Of a stretch of DNA of 64,000 bases, positions 21,999-32,751 are shown piece by piece. The notes under the pieces were generated by a model. It was given only the letters and a program-made list of their open reading frames with translations. It was not told the DNA's origin and ran no database searches. The number at the start of each line of letters is the position of its first letter. The stretch's first letter is position 1. Both the position numbers and the translations under genes were made by a program. This stretch comes from Paraburkholderia ferrariae NBRC 106233 (GTDB lineage Bacteria > Pseudomonadota > Gammaproteobacteria > Burkholderiales > Burkholderiaceae). The stretch is taken from the NCBI RefSeq assembly GCF_000685035.1, contig NZ_BAYB01000004.1, positions 1-64,000 on the forward strand, in the 5' to 3' direction.

Positions 21999-23153
21999 AT
22001 GACGAGCAGTTCCACCGTCAACCTTCTCGATCTCGACGCCGCAGGGCTCGTCGCGTATTGCGAGAGCCTCGGCGAGAAGCCGTTTCGCGCCAAACAGTTG
22101 CAACGCTGGATCCATCAGTACAACGCCGCCGACTTCGACGGCATGACGGATCTGGCCAAATCGCTGCGCGAGAAGCTCAAGGGGCGCGCCACCATCGGCA
22201 TGCCGGGCATCGTCAGCGATCACGTCTCCGCCGACGGCACACGCAAGTGGCTCGTCGACATGGGCAACGGCAACGCCGTCGAAACCGTGTTCATCCCCGA
22301 AGAAACCCGCGGCACGCTGTGCGTGTCCTCGCAGGCGGGATGCGCGGTCAACTGCCGGTTCTGTTCCACCGGCAAGCAAGGTTTCTCACGCAATCTTTCC
22401 ACCGCCGAGATCATCGGCCAGTTGCGCATGGCGGAATTCGCCCTGCGCGCCTCGCTGCTGGGCGAAGCGGGCGGCCGGGCCACGGGTGGTGACGGCAAGG
22501 GCGAGCGCGTCATCACGAACGTCGTGATGATGGGCATGGGCGAGCCGCTCCTGAACTACGACGCGGTCGTGCCCGCCATGCGCCTGATGCTCGATGACAA
22601 TGCCTACGGCCTGTCGCGCCGGCGCGTCACGCTTTCGACCTCGGGCGTCGTGCCGATGATGGATCGCCTCGGCGCGGACCTGCCGGTCGCGCTCGCCGTT
22701 TCGCTGCACGCGCCCAACGACGCGTTGCGCGACGACCTCGTGCCGCTGAACCGCAAGTACCCGCTGCGCGAGCTGATGGCCGCGTGCCAGCGTTATCTGA
22801 AAGTCGCGCCGCGCGACTTCATCACGTTCGAGTACTGCATGCTCGACGGCGTCAACGACACGGAAAAGCACGCACGCGAGTTGCTCGCGGTGACGCGTGA
22901 CGTTCCGTGCAAATTCAATCTGATCCCGTTCAATCCGTTCCCCGAGTCGGGGCTCCTGCGCTCGAAGCCGGAGGCGATCAAGCGCTTTGCGCAGATCTTG
23001 ATGGACGCGGGCGTCGTCACCACCGTGCGCAAGACGCGCGGCGACGACATCGACGCGGCGTGCGGACAGCTCGCCGGCGAAGTGAAGGACCGGACCCGCC
23101 TCGCGGAGCGTACCGCGCGCAAGGTGATCGAAGTGAGGCCGGTGCAGCATTGA
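21999..23153 (+). CDS. rlmN: 23S rRNA (adenine2503-C2)/tRNA methyltransferase RlmN
   Basis: Radical-SAM enzyme that methylates C2 of A2503 in 23S rRNA and of A37 in some tRNAs. The 384-residue protein has the CxxxCxxC cluster motif in [11 protein letters not shown], the SAM-binding [10 protein letters not shown] and a late Cys region ([17 protein letters not shown]). Start chosen at the second ATG (21999), which has AGGA about ten bases upstream; an ATG five codons earlier is possible. The ndk-rlmN order is widely conserved. Confidence 0.97.
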   Translation: MTSSSTVNLLDLDAAGLVAYCESLGEKPFRAKQLQRWIHQYNAADFDGMTDLAKSLREKLKGRATIGMPGIVSDHVSADGTRKWLVDMGNGNAVETVFIPEETRGTLCVSSQAGCAVNCRFCSTGKQGFSRNLSTAEIIGQLRMAEFALRASLLGEAGGRATGGDGKGERVITNVVMMGMGEPLLNYDAVVPAMRLMLDDNAYGLSRRRVTLSTSGVVPMMDRLGADLPVALAVSLHAPNDALRDDLVPLNRKYPLRELMAACQRYLKVAPRDFITFEYCMLDGVNDTEKHARELLAVTRDVPCKFNLIPFNPFPESGLLRSKPEAIKRFAQILMDAGVVTTVRKTRGDDIDAACGQLAGEVKDRTRLAERTARKVIEVRPVQH

Positions 23154-23370
23154 GCGCGGCCGCTGCGGCGGGGCGCGGGTAGCAGCAGGCGCCGGGGCAG
23201 ATGCGCGGGGGCACGTACTGTCATCGGTTGTATTGAAGAAAGTCAGTTGCAGAAGCGATCGGAAGCGGCACAGACGCCGCGCATTTTGTTATAAACGGTC
23301 TGCGAATCGGGGCGGGGCATCGTGCCCGGCCGGTTCCAGGATTGAAAAGAATCGACGCAAGGATTTAGGG

Positions 23371-24531
23371 ATGAGCGAGCCGCAGCACCCTTTCGGGACA
23401 GACACCAACGCAGGCCGGCCGGCGCCCGGCGGCGCACCGTCGTCGGTGCAGCCCGTGCCCGACACGGTGGCCGCGGCAGGTGCGCGCCTCGCGCAGTTGC
23501 GCGAGGCGAAAGGGTGGTCGGTCGAGGATGTCTCGGCGCGGCTGAAAGTCTCCGTGCAGAAGCTGCGGGCGCTCGAGGCGGGAGATCTGTCCCACCTGCC
23601 GGATACGACGTTCGCGCTCGGCGTGGTGCGCAGCTACGCGAAGATGCTCGGCGCCGATCCGGCCCCGTTCACGCAGGCCCTGCGTCAGGAGCGCGGCGTG
23701 CCGCAGCCGGATCTGTCGATGCCCGCTTCGGCCGGCGCCGACCTGCCGCGCGGCCGCGTTTCGCTCACGCTGGGCGGCAGCGGCGCGCCGCGCCGCCGTT
23801 CGTGGCTGTGGGGCTTGGCGGCCGTGATCGTCGCGGTGATCGCGCTGGGCATGTGGCATACGAATAGCGGCGAGTCGTCGGCGTGGTTCGCGCGGCTCAA
23901 GTCGATGGCCAACGGCGCGGGTGCGCAAGCCGGCGCCTCGTCGGCTACCGTGACAGAGGGGCAGACCGCGGGGGCCGACAACGCCTCGGCGGCACAGGGC
24001 GACCAGGCAGCAGCGGCGCAGGCAAGCGACGCCGCGGCCGGTGTCGCTTCCGGCACCGAGACCAACGCGCCGTCCGACGTGGCGCCGGCTGCCGCGGGCA
24101 GTGCGCCGCAGGCCGCGCAGAACGTGCAAAACGCGCCGGCAAACGCTGCGACAAACGCTGCGGCGGCCAGCGGCCCCGCGCAGGCCAACGTGGCAACCGC
24201 AGCAAGCGCACCGGCCGTGGCGACGACGGCGCAGCCAGCTTCGGCGTCCCAGGGCGCAAGCGGCGCGGCGGCGGCCGGCGGCGATACCTCGACCTTCGCG
24301 ATCCGCGTGACGCAGGACACCTGGGTCAGCGTGCGCCAGAAGGACGGCAAGGAAGTGTTCTCCGGCCTGATCCACGGCAGCGACGCGCGTGAGATCGCCG
24401 GCACGGAGCCGTTGAAGATTACCGTGGGCAACAAGGCCGGCATCGCGTCGATGACGATCGACGGCCAGCCGGTGGACGCGTCGAAATACGCGTCGGCGCG
24501 TGGCAACGTTGCGCGCTTCGTGCTGCCCTGA
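23371..24531 (+). CDS. rodZ: RodZ-like helix-turn-helix membrane protein
   Basis: 386-residue bitopic protein. It has a cytoplasmic helix-turn-helix domain (about 35-105), a basic stop (RRRS), a membrane segment at about 145-162, a long Ala/Gln-rich periplasmic linker (about 170-300), and a C-terminal DUF4115 beta domain (TQDTWVSVRQKDGKEVF). This is the layout of RodZ, which anchors MreB and supports rod shape. The linker is very low in complexity. The ATG at 23371 follows AAGGATTTAGGG; earlier in-frame codons are not conserved. The neighbour ispG is the same as in many Proteobacteria. Confidence 0.88.
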   Translation: MSEPQHPFGTDTNAGRPAPGGAPSSVQPVPDTVAAAGARLAQLREAKGWSVEDVSARLKVSVQKLRALEAGDLSHLPDTTFALGVVRSYAKMLGADPAPFTQALRQERGVPQPDLSMPASAGADLPRGRVSLTLGGSGAPRRRSWLWGLAAVIVAVIALGMWHTNSGESSAWFARLKSMANGAGAQAGASSATVTEGQTAGADNASAAQGDQAAAAQASDAAAGVASGTETNAPSDVAPAAAGSAPQAAQNVQNAPANAATNAAAASGPAQANVATAASAPAVATTAQPASASQGASGAAAAGGDTSTFAIRVTQDTWVSVRQKDGKEVFSGLIHGSDAREIAGTEPLKITVGNKAGIASMTIDGQPVDASKYASARGNVARFVLP

Positions 24532-24549
24532 TCAGGACATGGCATGCGT

Positions 24550-24582
24550 CGCGGCCGGAATTGACCGGCCGCGGCGCTTTTT
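24550..24582 (+). terminator. intrinsic terminator after the rodZ-like gene
   Basis: CGCGGCCGG / CCGGCCGCG stem with AATTGA loop, then GCGC and five T. It would partly separate rodZ from ispG. Confidence 0.75.
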
Positions 24583-24635
24583 CAATTCGCGCGGCATGCA
24601 AGGCGCAGTCAGGCCGCGGCGCGCGTGAGGCGTAA

Positions 24636-25967
<1,332 letters not shown>

Positions 25968-26016
25968 TCCGCGCGCCGCACCGTACGCACAACCGAACAT
26001 CGTCTACCGCAACCAG

Positions 26017-27354
26017 ATGACTGAACAGAAAAGAAAGCCCGAAAAGCTCACCGGCGTGAAGGGCATGAACGACATCCTGCCGCAGGACGCGGGGCTGTGG
26101 GACTTCTTCGAAACCACCGTGAAGTCGATGCTGCGTTCGTACGGATACCAGAATATCCGCACGCCGATCGTCGAGCACACGCAGCTCTTCACGCGCGGCA
26201 TCGGCGAGGTGACCGACATCGTCGAGAAGGAGATGTACAGCTTCACCGACGCGCTCAACGGCGAAAACCTCACGCTGCGCCCCGAAGGCACCGCCGCGGC
26301 CGTGCGCGCGTCGATCGAGCACAACATGCTGTACGACGGCCCGAAGCGCCTGTGGTACATCGGCCCGATGTTCCGTCACGAGCGTCCGCAGCGCGGCCGC
26401 TATCGCCAGTTCCATCAGGTGGGCGTGGAAGCGCTCGGCTTCGCGGGTCCGGATGCGGACGCGGAAATCATCCTGATGTGCCAGCGCCTGTGGGACGACC
26501 TCGGCCTGACTGGCATCAAGCTCGAAATCAACACGCTGGGCGTGGCCGAAGAGCGCGCCGCGCATCGCGTGGAACTGATCAAGTATCTCGAGCAGCACGT
26601 GGACGCGCTCGATGAAGACGGCAAGCGCCGCCTCTATACGAATCCGCTGCGCGTGCTCGACACGAAGAACCCCGCGCTGCAGGAAATCGCGAACAACGCG
26701 CCGAAGCTGATCGACTTCCTCGGCGCCGGATCGCGCGCGCACTTCGAGGGGCTGCAACGCATCCTCAAGTCGAACAACATTCCGTTCACGATCAATCCGC
26801 GTCTCGTGCGCGGTCTCGATTACTACAATCTGACCGTGTTCGAGTGGGTCACCGACAAGCTCGGCGCGCAAGGCACGGTTGCCGCGGGCGGCCGCTACGA
26901 TCCGCTGATCGAGCAGCTGGGCGGCAAGCCGACGGCCGCCTGCGGCTGGGCCATGGGCATCGAGCGCATTCTCGAACTGCTCAAGGAAGAAGACCTCGTT
27001 CCGGAGACCGAAGGTTGCGACGTCTACGTTGTCCACCAGGGCGATGCCGCGCGCGACCAGGCCTTCATCGTGGCCGAGCGGCTGCGCGACACGGGTCTCG
27101 ACGTGATCCTGCATTGCAGCGCCGACGGCCAGACGGCGAGCTTCAAGTCGCAGATGAAGCGAGCCGACGCAAGCGGCGCGGCGTTTGCCGTGGTGCTCGG
27201 CGAGGACGAGGTGGCGCAGGGCGTGGCGGGCGTGAAGCCCCTGCGCGGCGTGGCTGCCGACGCGCGCAACGAGCAGCAGACGGTCGCGTTCGAGGACTTG
27301 ACCGAATATCTGATCAATGCGATGGTTGCATCCGCCGAAGACGGCGACGACTAA
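26017..27354 (+). CDS. hisS: histidine-tRNA ligase
   Basis: Class II aminoacyl-tRNA synthetase, 445 residues. Motif 1 lies near [10 protein letters not shown], motif 2 in [17 protein letters not shown], the histidine-binding segments in [14 protein letters not shown], and motif 3 in GWAMGIERI; the C-terminal anticodon domain begins about residue 340. A HisZ paralogue is encoded at 35473. Confidence 0.98.
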   Translation: MTEQKRKPEKLTGVKGMNDILPQDAGLWDFFETTVKSMLRSYGYQNIRTPIVEHTQLFTRGIGEVTDIVEKEMYSFTDALNGENLTLRPEGTAAAVRASIEHNMLYDGPKRLWYIGPMFRHERPQRGRYRQFHQVGVEALGFAGPDADAEIILMCQRLWDDLGLTGIKLEINTLGVAEERAAHRVELIKYLEQHVDALDEDGKRRLYTNPLRVLDTKNPALQEIANNAPKLIDFLGAGSRAHFEGLQRILKSNNIPFTINPRLVRGLDYYNLTVFEWVTDKLGAQGTVAAGGRYDPLIEQLGGKPTAACGWAMGIERILELLKEEDLVPETEGCDVYVVHQGDAARDQAFIVAERLRDTGLDVILHCSADGQTASFKSQMKRADASGAAFAVVLGEDEVAQGVAGVKPLRGVAADARNEQQTVAFEDLTEYLINAMVASAEDGDD

Positions 27355-27455
27355 GGGTCGCGGCCGTTTTGACAATCTGGGCGGCGCGTTCCGGCACAAT
27401 CGGCCGTCCGCGCGCCTGCCGACAGGCTAGATAAAGAACAAGGAATCGCTTCGCG

Positions 27456-28085
27456 ATGAGTTACCACGACGAACAGGAATCGATCGAGAGCTTCAAGGCA
27501 TGGTGGGCGCAGTGGGGCAATGTCTCGACGTGGATCGTGCTGATCGCCTTGCTCGCCCTCGCGGCGTGGAACGGCTGGAACTACTGGCAGCGCCACCAGG
27601 CGGCCGAAGCGTCCGTGCTGTACGACCAGGTGCAGCAGGCCGCGAACGGCAGCGACAAGGCGCTGCTCACGCGCATCGCCACCGACATGGAAGACCGCTT
27701 CGGCGGCACGGCCTACGCGCAGATGACGGCGCTCGCCGTAGCCAAGGCGCTCTACATGAACGGCGACGAAGCGGGTGCGAAGGCGCAGCTTCAATGGGCC
27801 GCCGACCATGCGAAGGACGACGAATTCCGCCAGATCGCGAAGCTGCGCCTCGCTTCGCTGCTGCTTGACGAAAAGGCCTACGATCAGGGTCTCGCGCTGA
27901 TTCCGCAGCCGGATTCGGGCCCGTTCAAGGGCGTCGTGGCCGACGGCCGCGGCGACCTGCTCGCGGCAGCCGGCAAGCGCGACGACGCACGTGCGGCCTA
28001 TCAGCTCGCGCTCGACAGCCTGCCGAAGAGCGACGCCTCCGAACGCCAACTGATCCAGTTCAAGCTGGACGCGCTGGGCGGCTAA
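27456..28085 (+). CDS. yfgM: YfgM-like tetratricopeptide membrane protein
   Basis: 209-residue protein with one membrane segment (about residues 24-41) and a periplasmic TPR-like domain; the family is UPF0070/YfgM. In E. coli YfgM is an accessory subunit of the SecYEG translocon that works with periplasmic chaperones such as PpiD. The hisS-yfgM-bamB-der order is strongly conserved and supports the call. ATG with AAGGAATCG upstream. Confidence 0.93.
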   Translation: MSYHDEQESIESFKAWWAQWGNVSTWIVLIALLALAAWNGWNYWQRHQAAEASVLYDQVQQAANGSDKALLTRIATDMEDRFGGTAYAQMTALAVAKALYMNGDEAGAKAQLQWAADHAKDDEFRQIAKLRLASLLLDEKAYDQGLALIPQPDSGPFKGVVADGRGDLLAAAGKRDDARAAYQLALDSLPKSDASERQLIQFKLDALGG

Positions 28086-28146
28086 GGCGCCTTCGAACGC
28101 CCGGGTGCTTTCCCATCAATCCCATTCATTCATGCTTCGCTCACCG

Positions 28147-29295
28147 ATGAATCTGCTGAAACGATACGTTGTGCCCGCCGCCTGTGCGATGACTCTCCTT
28201 GCGCTCGCGGCCTGCTCGTCGCACAACGACGAGCGCCGCACGCCGGTGCCGCTCACCGAGTTCAAGCCGGTGCTCAACGTCCAGCAGGTATGGAAGGCGA
28301 GCGTCGGCAAGGCCGGCCGTTACCTGTTCTCGCCGGTTGCCGTCGGCGACGCCGTCTATGCGGCAGGCGAGAACGGCTCGGTCGGCAAGTTCGACGCGCA
28401 GACCGGCAAGGAAATCTGGAAGGTCAAGCTCAAGGACGACCTCTCGGCCGGCGTCGGCAGCGACGGCAACCTCACGGCCGTCGGCGGCCTGAAGGGCCAG
28501 GTCTACGTGCTCGACAACAACGGCAAGCTGCTGTGGCAGGCCACGGCGCCGGGCGAGATCATCTCGCCGCCGCTCGTCGGCAACGGTCTCGTGATCGTGC
28601 GCACGATCGACGGCCAGATCGTCGCGTTCAACGCGCAGACGGCCGAGCAGAAGTGGCTCTATCGCAACCGCGCCGTGCCGCTCAACCTGCGCGTGTCCGC
28701 CGGCATGACGTTCGCCGGCGACCAGGCCGTGCTCGCGGGCTTCCCGGGCGGCGGCTTCGCGGCGATCAACCTGCAGACGGGCGATGCCTTCTGGGAAACG
28801 CCGGTCTCTTATCCGAAGGGCGTGACCGAGGTCGAGCGCATTAACGACGTGAGCGGTCCGCCCACGCTGGTGGGCGCCACCACCTGCGCGGTCACGTTCC
28901 AGGGCCAGCTGGGCTGCTTCGACGCGAACTCGGGCCGTGCGGTGTGGGAAAAGCCGTTCTCGAGCGTGAGCGGCATCGCCCAGGACGACACCACGGTGGT
29001 GGGCGCCGACGACTGGTCGGTCGTGCACGCGTACAGCGTGGCCAACGGCGCCCAGACGTGGAGTTCCGACAAGCTCAAGAACCGCGACCTCAGCGTGCCG
29101 GTGCTGCTGGGCCACGCAGTCGTGATGGGCGACTATCAGGGCTACGTGCACTTCCTCTCGCTCGACGACGGCAGCTTCGTCTCGCGCGTGAAGACCGACG
29201 GCAGCCCGATCGTCGCGGCGCCGGTGCTGGCCGGCAATACGCTCGTCGTGCAGACGAAGGACGGCGACCTGTTCGGTCTGCGTCCGCAGCAGTAA
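28147..29295 (+). CDS. bamB: outer membrane protein assembly factor BamB
   Basis: Lipoprotein beta-propeller of the BAM complex. The 382-residue precursor has a signal peptide ending in the lipobox LAAC (Cys23), then PQQ-type blade repeats such as VGDAVYAAGENGSVGKFDAQTGKE, VYVLDNNGKLLWQA and VHFLSLDDGSF. Start chosen at 28147 so that the signal peptide has normal length; ATGs at 28132 and 28105 are in frame but would lengthen it. No strong ribosome binding site precedes any of them, so coupling to yfgM is likely. Confidence 0.94.
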   Translation: MNLLKRYVVPAACAMTLLALAACSSHNDERRTPVPLTEFKPVLNVQQVWKASVGKAGRYLFSPVAVGDAVYAAGENGSVGKFDAQTGKEIWKVKLKDDLSAGVGSDGNLTAVGGLKGQVYVLDNNGKLLWQATAPGEIISPPLVGNGLVIVRTIDGQIVAFNAQTAEQKWLYRNRAVPLNLRVSAGMTFAGDQAVLAGFPGGGFAAINLQTGDAFWETPVSYPKGVTEVERINDVSGPPTLVGATTCAVTFQGQLGCFDANSGRAVWEKPFSSVSGIAQDDTTVVGADDWSVVHAYSVANGAQTWSSDKLKNRDLSVPVLLGHAVVMGDYQGYVHFLSLDDGSFVSRVKTDGSPIVAAPVLAGNTLVVQTKDGDLFGLRPQQ

Positions 29296-29649
29296 AGCGA
29301 CGTTCGACGCACCCCGGGCCCCGCCCGGTGGCTGCGCCGCAGCCGTTTTCGAGCGGCTTTTCGAACCTCTCCCCCAAGGGCCGCGGCTGGCGCCGTGCGA
29401 TGCCTTCCCTGGGCCGGCTTGCGCCGGCCGCATGCGTTCTGAACGGACGCAATCGCGATGGACCCCGCTGCCGCGGGCAGCCCTGTACCCCGCGGGCGGT
29501 GGCCGTGGGGGCCGCACGCCGGTTCGGCGACGTGTCCGTTTCGTGATATTTCGTGCTAATTTGCAACTGATGCAGCCTCCGCAGGCGCAGGCCGTTGCCG
29601 CGCAGCGCGCCGGAGTTCCGGCGCCGCGCCTTACCGTAGAAAAGATCAG
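29296..29649 (+). other. 354-base spacer between bamB and der
   Basis: No convincing gene. A small hairpin GGCTGC / GCAGCC (29330-29344) followed by GTTTTC just after bamB may be a weak terminator. Further right the sequence is GC-rich with several short inverted repeats and then a more AT-rich part before der that should hold its promoter. Confidence 0.5.
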
Positions 29650-30987
29650 ATGAAACCCGTCATCGCCCTCGTCGGGCGCCCCAATGTGGGGAAATCCACG
29701 CTGTTCAACCGGCTCACGCGCTCGCGCGATGCGCTGGTGGCCGACCTGCCGGGCCTCACGCGCGACCGCCACTACGGCGAGGGACGCACGGGCGACCGGC
29801 CGTACCTCGTCGTCGATACGGGCGGGTTCGAGCCGGTCGCGAAGGACGGCATCCTGCACGAGATGGCGCGTCAGACCCGCCAGGCGGTGGAGGAAGCCGA
29901 CATCGTCGTGTTCATCTGCGATGGCCGCAATGGCCTCGCGCCGCAGGACAAGCATATTGCCGACTACCTGCGCAAGACCGGCCGGCCGATCTTCCTCGTG
30001 TTGAACAAGGCCGAGGGCATGAAGTACACGTCCGTGGCGGCCGACTTCTACGAGCTGGGTCTCGGCGACCCGCGCGCCATTTCGGCCGCGCACGGCGACG
30101 GCGTAACCGAGATGATCAACGAGGCGCTCGACCTGGCCTACGCCGAGCAGCCCGAAGAAAGTGAAGAGGATGCCGAAAAGCACGGCATCAAGATTGCGAT
30201 CGTGGGGCGCCCGAACGTGGGCAAGTCGACGCTCGTGAACACGCTGCTCGGCGAAGACCGCGTGATCGCGTTCGACATGCCCGGCACGACGCGCGACTCG
30301 ATCTACATCGACTTCGAGCGCGGCGGCAAGAAGTACACGCTCATCGACACGGCGGGCTTGCGCCGCCGCGGCAAGGTGTTCGAGGCCGTCGAGAAGTTTT
30401 CGGTGGTGAAGACGCTGCAGTCGATTTCCGATGCGAACGTCGTGATCCTGATGCTCGACGCGCACCAGGAGATCTCCGACCAGGACGCGCACATCGCGGG
30501 CTTCGTGGTGGAGCAGGGCCGGGCACTCGTGGTCGCCGTGAACAAGTGGGACGGTCTCGACGAGCACGCGCGCGAGCAGATCAAGCATCACCTGCTGCGC
30601 AAGCTCAAGTTCCTCGACTTCGCGAAGTTCCACTTCATTTCGGCAACCGAAAAATTCGGCATCGGCGCCTTGATGCGCTCGGTGGACGCGGCCTATGCCG
30701 CCGCCATGGCGAAGCTGCCCACGCCGAAGCTCACGCGCGCGCTGATCGAAGCCGTCGAGTTCCAGCAGCCGCGCCGCCGCGGCCCGGTGCGCCCGAAGCT
30801 GCGCTATGCGCACCAGGGGGGACAGAACCCCCCGATCATCGTCATTCACGGCAATGCGCTCGACGCCGTGACGGAGACCTACAAGCGCTATCTGGAGAAC
30901 CGTTTCCGGGAAACTTTCTCGCTGACCGGGACTCCATTGCGCATAGAGTTTCGTTCTTCGACGAACCCCTACACCGAGAAAAGCTGA
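29650..30987 (+). CDS. der: ribosome assembly GTPase Der (EngA)
   Basis: Essential GTPase for 50S subunit maturation, with two tandem G domains. The first opens with [14 protein letters not shown] near residue 8 and has DTGGFEPV and NKAEG; the second opens with [14 protein letters not shown] near residue 187 and has [10 protein letters not shown] and NKWDG. A C-terminal KH-like domain follows. The 445-residue length is standard. Confidence 0.98.
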   Translation: MKPVIALVGRPNVGKSTLFNRLTRSRDALVADLPGLTRDRHYGEGRTGDRPYLVVDTGGFEPVAKDGILHEMARQTRQAVEEADIVVFICDGRNGLAPQDKHIADYLRKTGRPIFLVLNKAEGMKYTSVAADFYELGLGDPRAISAAHGDGVTEMINEALDLAYAEQPEESEEDAEKHGIKIAIVGRPNVGKSTLVNTLLGEDRVIAFDMPGTTRDSIYIDFERGGKKYTLIDTAGLRRRGKVFEAVEKFSVVKTLQSISDANVVILMLDAHQEISDQDAHIAGFVVEQGRALVVAVNKWDGLDEHAREQIKHHLLRKLKFLDFAKFHFISATEKFGIGALMRSVDAAYAAAMAKLPTPKLTRALIEAVEFQQPRRRGPVRPKLRYAHQGGQNPPIIVIHGNALDAVTETYKRYLENRFRETFSLTGTPLRIEFRSSTNPYTEKS

Positions 30988-31067
30988 GCAGTGTTCGCTG
31001 GCGCACACGGCCGCGCCGCCAGTCCTGGCGGGGCGGTCCGGATCAGCGCCTGTGAACGAGAATCGGC

Positions 31068-31073
31068 TATAGT
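31068..31073 (+). promoter_or_regulatory. -10 box of the hfq promoter
   Basis: TATAGT lies about 75 bases before the hfq ATG, leaving a leader of about 70 nucleotides. No clear -35. Confidence 0.4.
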
Positions 31074-31148
31074 GTAGCGATTGGTGCCGGATTTCTTTTT
31101 CTTCGGCAGCAATCCAAGTTAAACCTGCAAAAAAATACGGAGTTTGCT

Positions 31149-31385
31149 ATGAGCAACAAAGGGCAACTGTTACAAGACCCGTTTTTGAACGCGCTGCGCA
31201 AGGAGCACGTGCCTGTTTCGATCTACCTGGTCAACGGCATCAAGCTTCAAGGGAACATTGAATCGTTCGACCAGTACGTCGTGTTGCTCCGTAATACGGT
31301 TACGCAGATGGTTTACAAGCACGCCATTTCCACGGTCGTCCCCGCCCGTCCGGTGAATTTCCACCCGGATTCGGAAACGTCCTGA
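31149..31385 (+). CDS. hfq: RNA chaperone Hfq
   Basis: 78-residue Sm-like protein that pairs small RNAs with mRNAs. The Sm1 region [20 protein letters not shown] and Sm2 [14 protein letters not shown] are typical. It lacks the long disordered C-terminal tail of E. coli Hfq, as is usual in Burkholderiaceae. ATG preceded by TACGGAGTTTGCT. Neighbours hflX, hflK and hflC form the classic hfq locus. Confidence 0.99.
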   Translation: MSNKGQLLQDPFLNALRKEHVPVSIYLVNGIKLQGNIESFDQYVVLLRNTVTQMVYKHAISTVVPARPVNFHPDSETS

Positions 31386-31395
31386 CCCACGGTGC

Positions 31396-31444
31396 GGCCG
31401 GTCCGGGGCGCCGCAAAGGCGAACCGGACCGGCCGTTTCCATTT
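31396..31444 (+). terminator. large hairpin between hfq and hflX
   Basis: GGCCGGTCCGG (31396-31406) pairs perfectly with CCGGACCGGCC (31424-31434); an inner CGCC/GGCG stem extends it. The tail is GTTTCCATTTT. It ends at the hflX TTG, so it can work as a terminator or attenuator of hfq and can also limit access to the hflX start. Confidence 0.7.
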
Positions 31445-32631
31445 TGACATCCGCTAATTTGACCAACGCCGCACTTGTCGGCATCGACTTCGGCAAGACC
31501 GATTTCGAAGCCAGCCTCGAAGAACTCAGCCTGCTCGCACAGAGTGCGGGCGCTCATCCCGCCGTCACGCTCACCGGCCGACGTTCGAGCCCGGACGCCG
31601 CCATGTTCATCGGCAGCGGCAAGGCCGAAGAGCTGCGCCTTGCCTGCGAATCCCACGACGTCGAAATCGTCATCTTCAATCACGCTTTGTCGCCCGGCCA
31701 GCAGCGCAATCTGGAGCGCGTGCTCAATCGCCGCGTGGTGGACCGCACCAGCCTGATTCTCGACATCTTCGCGCAGCGCGCCCGCAGCCATGAAGGCAAG
31801 CTGCAGGTGGAGCTCGCGCAACTGCAATACCTCGCTACGCGCCTCGTGCGCGCGTGGACCCACCTCGAGCGCCAGAAAGGCGGTATCGGCCTGCGCGGCC
31901 CCGGCGAAACGCAGCTCGAAACCGACCGCCGGCTGCTCGGCGATCGCATCAAGATGCTGCAGGGACGCCTCGCGAAACTGCGCCGCCAGCACGGCACGCA
32001 GCGCCGCCAGCGCCAGCGCAACCAGACCCTGTCGGTCTCGCTCGTGGGCTATACGAACGCGGGCAAATCCACGCTCTTCAACGCGCTCACGAAGGCCCAG
32101 GCCTATGCCGCCGACCAGCTGTTCGCCACGCTCGACACCACGTCGCGGCGCGTCTGGCTGGGCGGCGACGTCGGGCAGATCGTGCTGTCCGATACGGTGG
32201 GGTTCATCCGCGAGCTGCCTCACCAGCTCGTCGCCGCGTTTCGCGCGACGCTCGAAGAAACCGTGCAGGCCGATTTGCTGCTGCACGTGGTCGATGCGTC
32301 GAGCGCCGTGCGTCTCGACCAGATCGACCAGGTGAACGGAGTCCTGCACGACATCGGCGCGGACACGATCCGCCAGGTGCTGGTGTTCAACAAGATCGAT
32401 GCGGTGCCCGAACTGGCGGCCCGCGGCGGCACGGTCGAGCGGGACGAGTATGGTAATATTTCGCGCGTCTTTTTGAGCGCGCGCACGGGCGTCGGACTGG
32501 ATGCGCTGCGCGCCGCCATCGCCGAAATTGCGACTGCCGAGCCGATCGCCGACGTGTCGCAGCCGCTTGCCGCCGCCGACTGGAACGCGGTGCCCCACGA
32601 ACCTCGCAGGGAGCCGGAACACGGCCACTGA
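31444..32631 (+). CDS. hflX: ribosome-associated GTPase HflX
   Basis: GTPase that splits stalled 70S ribosomes after stress. N-terminal HflX domain (VGIDFGKTDFEASLEEL, GSGKAEELRL), a coiled linker (GPGETQLETDRR), and the G domain with GYTNAGKSTLFNAL, DTVGFIRELPHQL and NKIDAV. There is no ATG: TTG at 31444 is the longest start, TTG at 31459 is an alternative. Both lie just after a strong hairpin and lack a good ribosome binding site. Confidence 0.95.
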   Translation: MTSANLTNAALVGIDFGKTDFEASLEELSLLAQSAGAHPAVTLTGRRSSPDAAMFIGSGKAEELRLACESHDVEIVIFNHALSPGQQRNLERVLNRRVVDRTSLILDIFAQRARSHEGKLQVELAQLQYLATRLVRAWTHLERQKGGIGLRGPGETQLETDRRLLGDRIKMLQGRLAKLRRQHGTQRRQRQRNQTLSVSLVGYTNAGKSTLFNALTKAQAYAADQLFATLDTTSRRVWLGGDVGQIVLSDTVGFIRELPHQLVAAFRATLEETVQADLLLHVVDASSAVRLDQIDQVNGVLHDIGADTIRQVLVFNKIDAVPELAARGGTVERDEYGNISRVFLSARTGVGLDALRAAIAEIATAEPIADVSQPLAAADWNAVPHEPRREPEHGH

Positions 32632-32751
32632 CGCCGCGCCCCGGCGCCATTCGATCCGTGCGGCCACGCCGGCCCCGGTTCGGGCGCAGTGCCGGGGGCC
32701 GGCGAAAGCCGCACGCATTGACCCGCTGTCTACTCTGGTGAACGAACTCAG

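Noticed and set aside
29432..29653. 73-residue frame between bamB and der
   Set aside because: Overlaps the der start, no ribosome binding site, no homology recognised.
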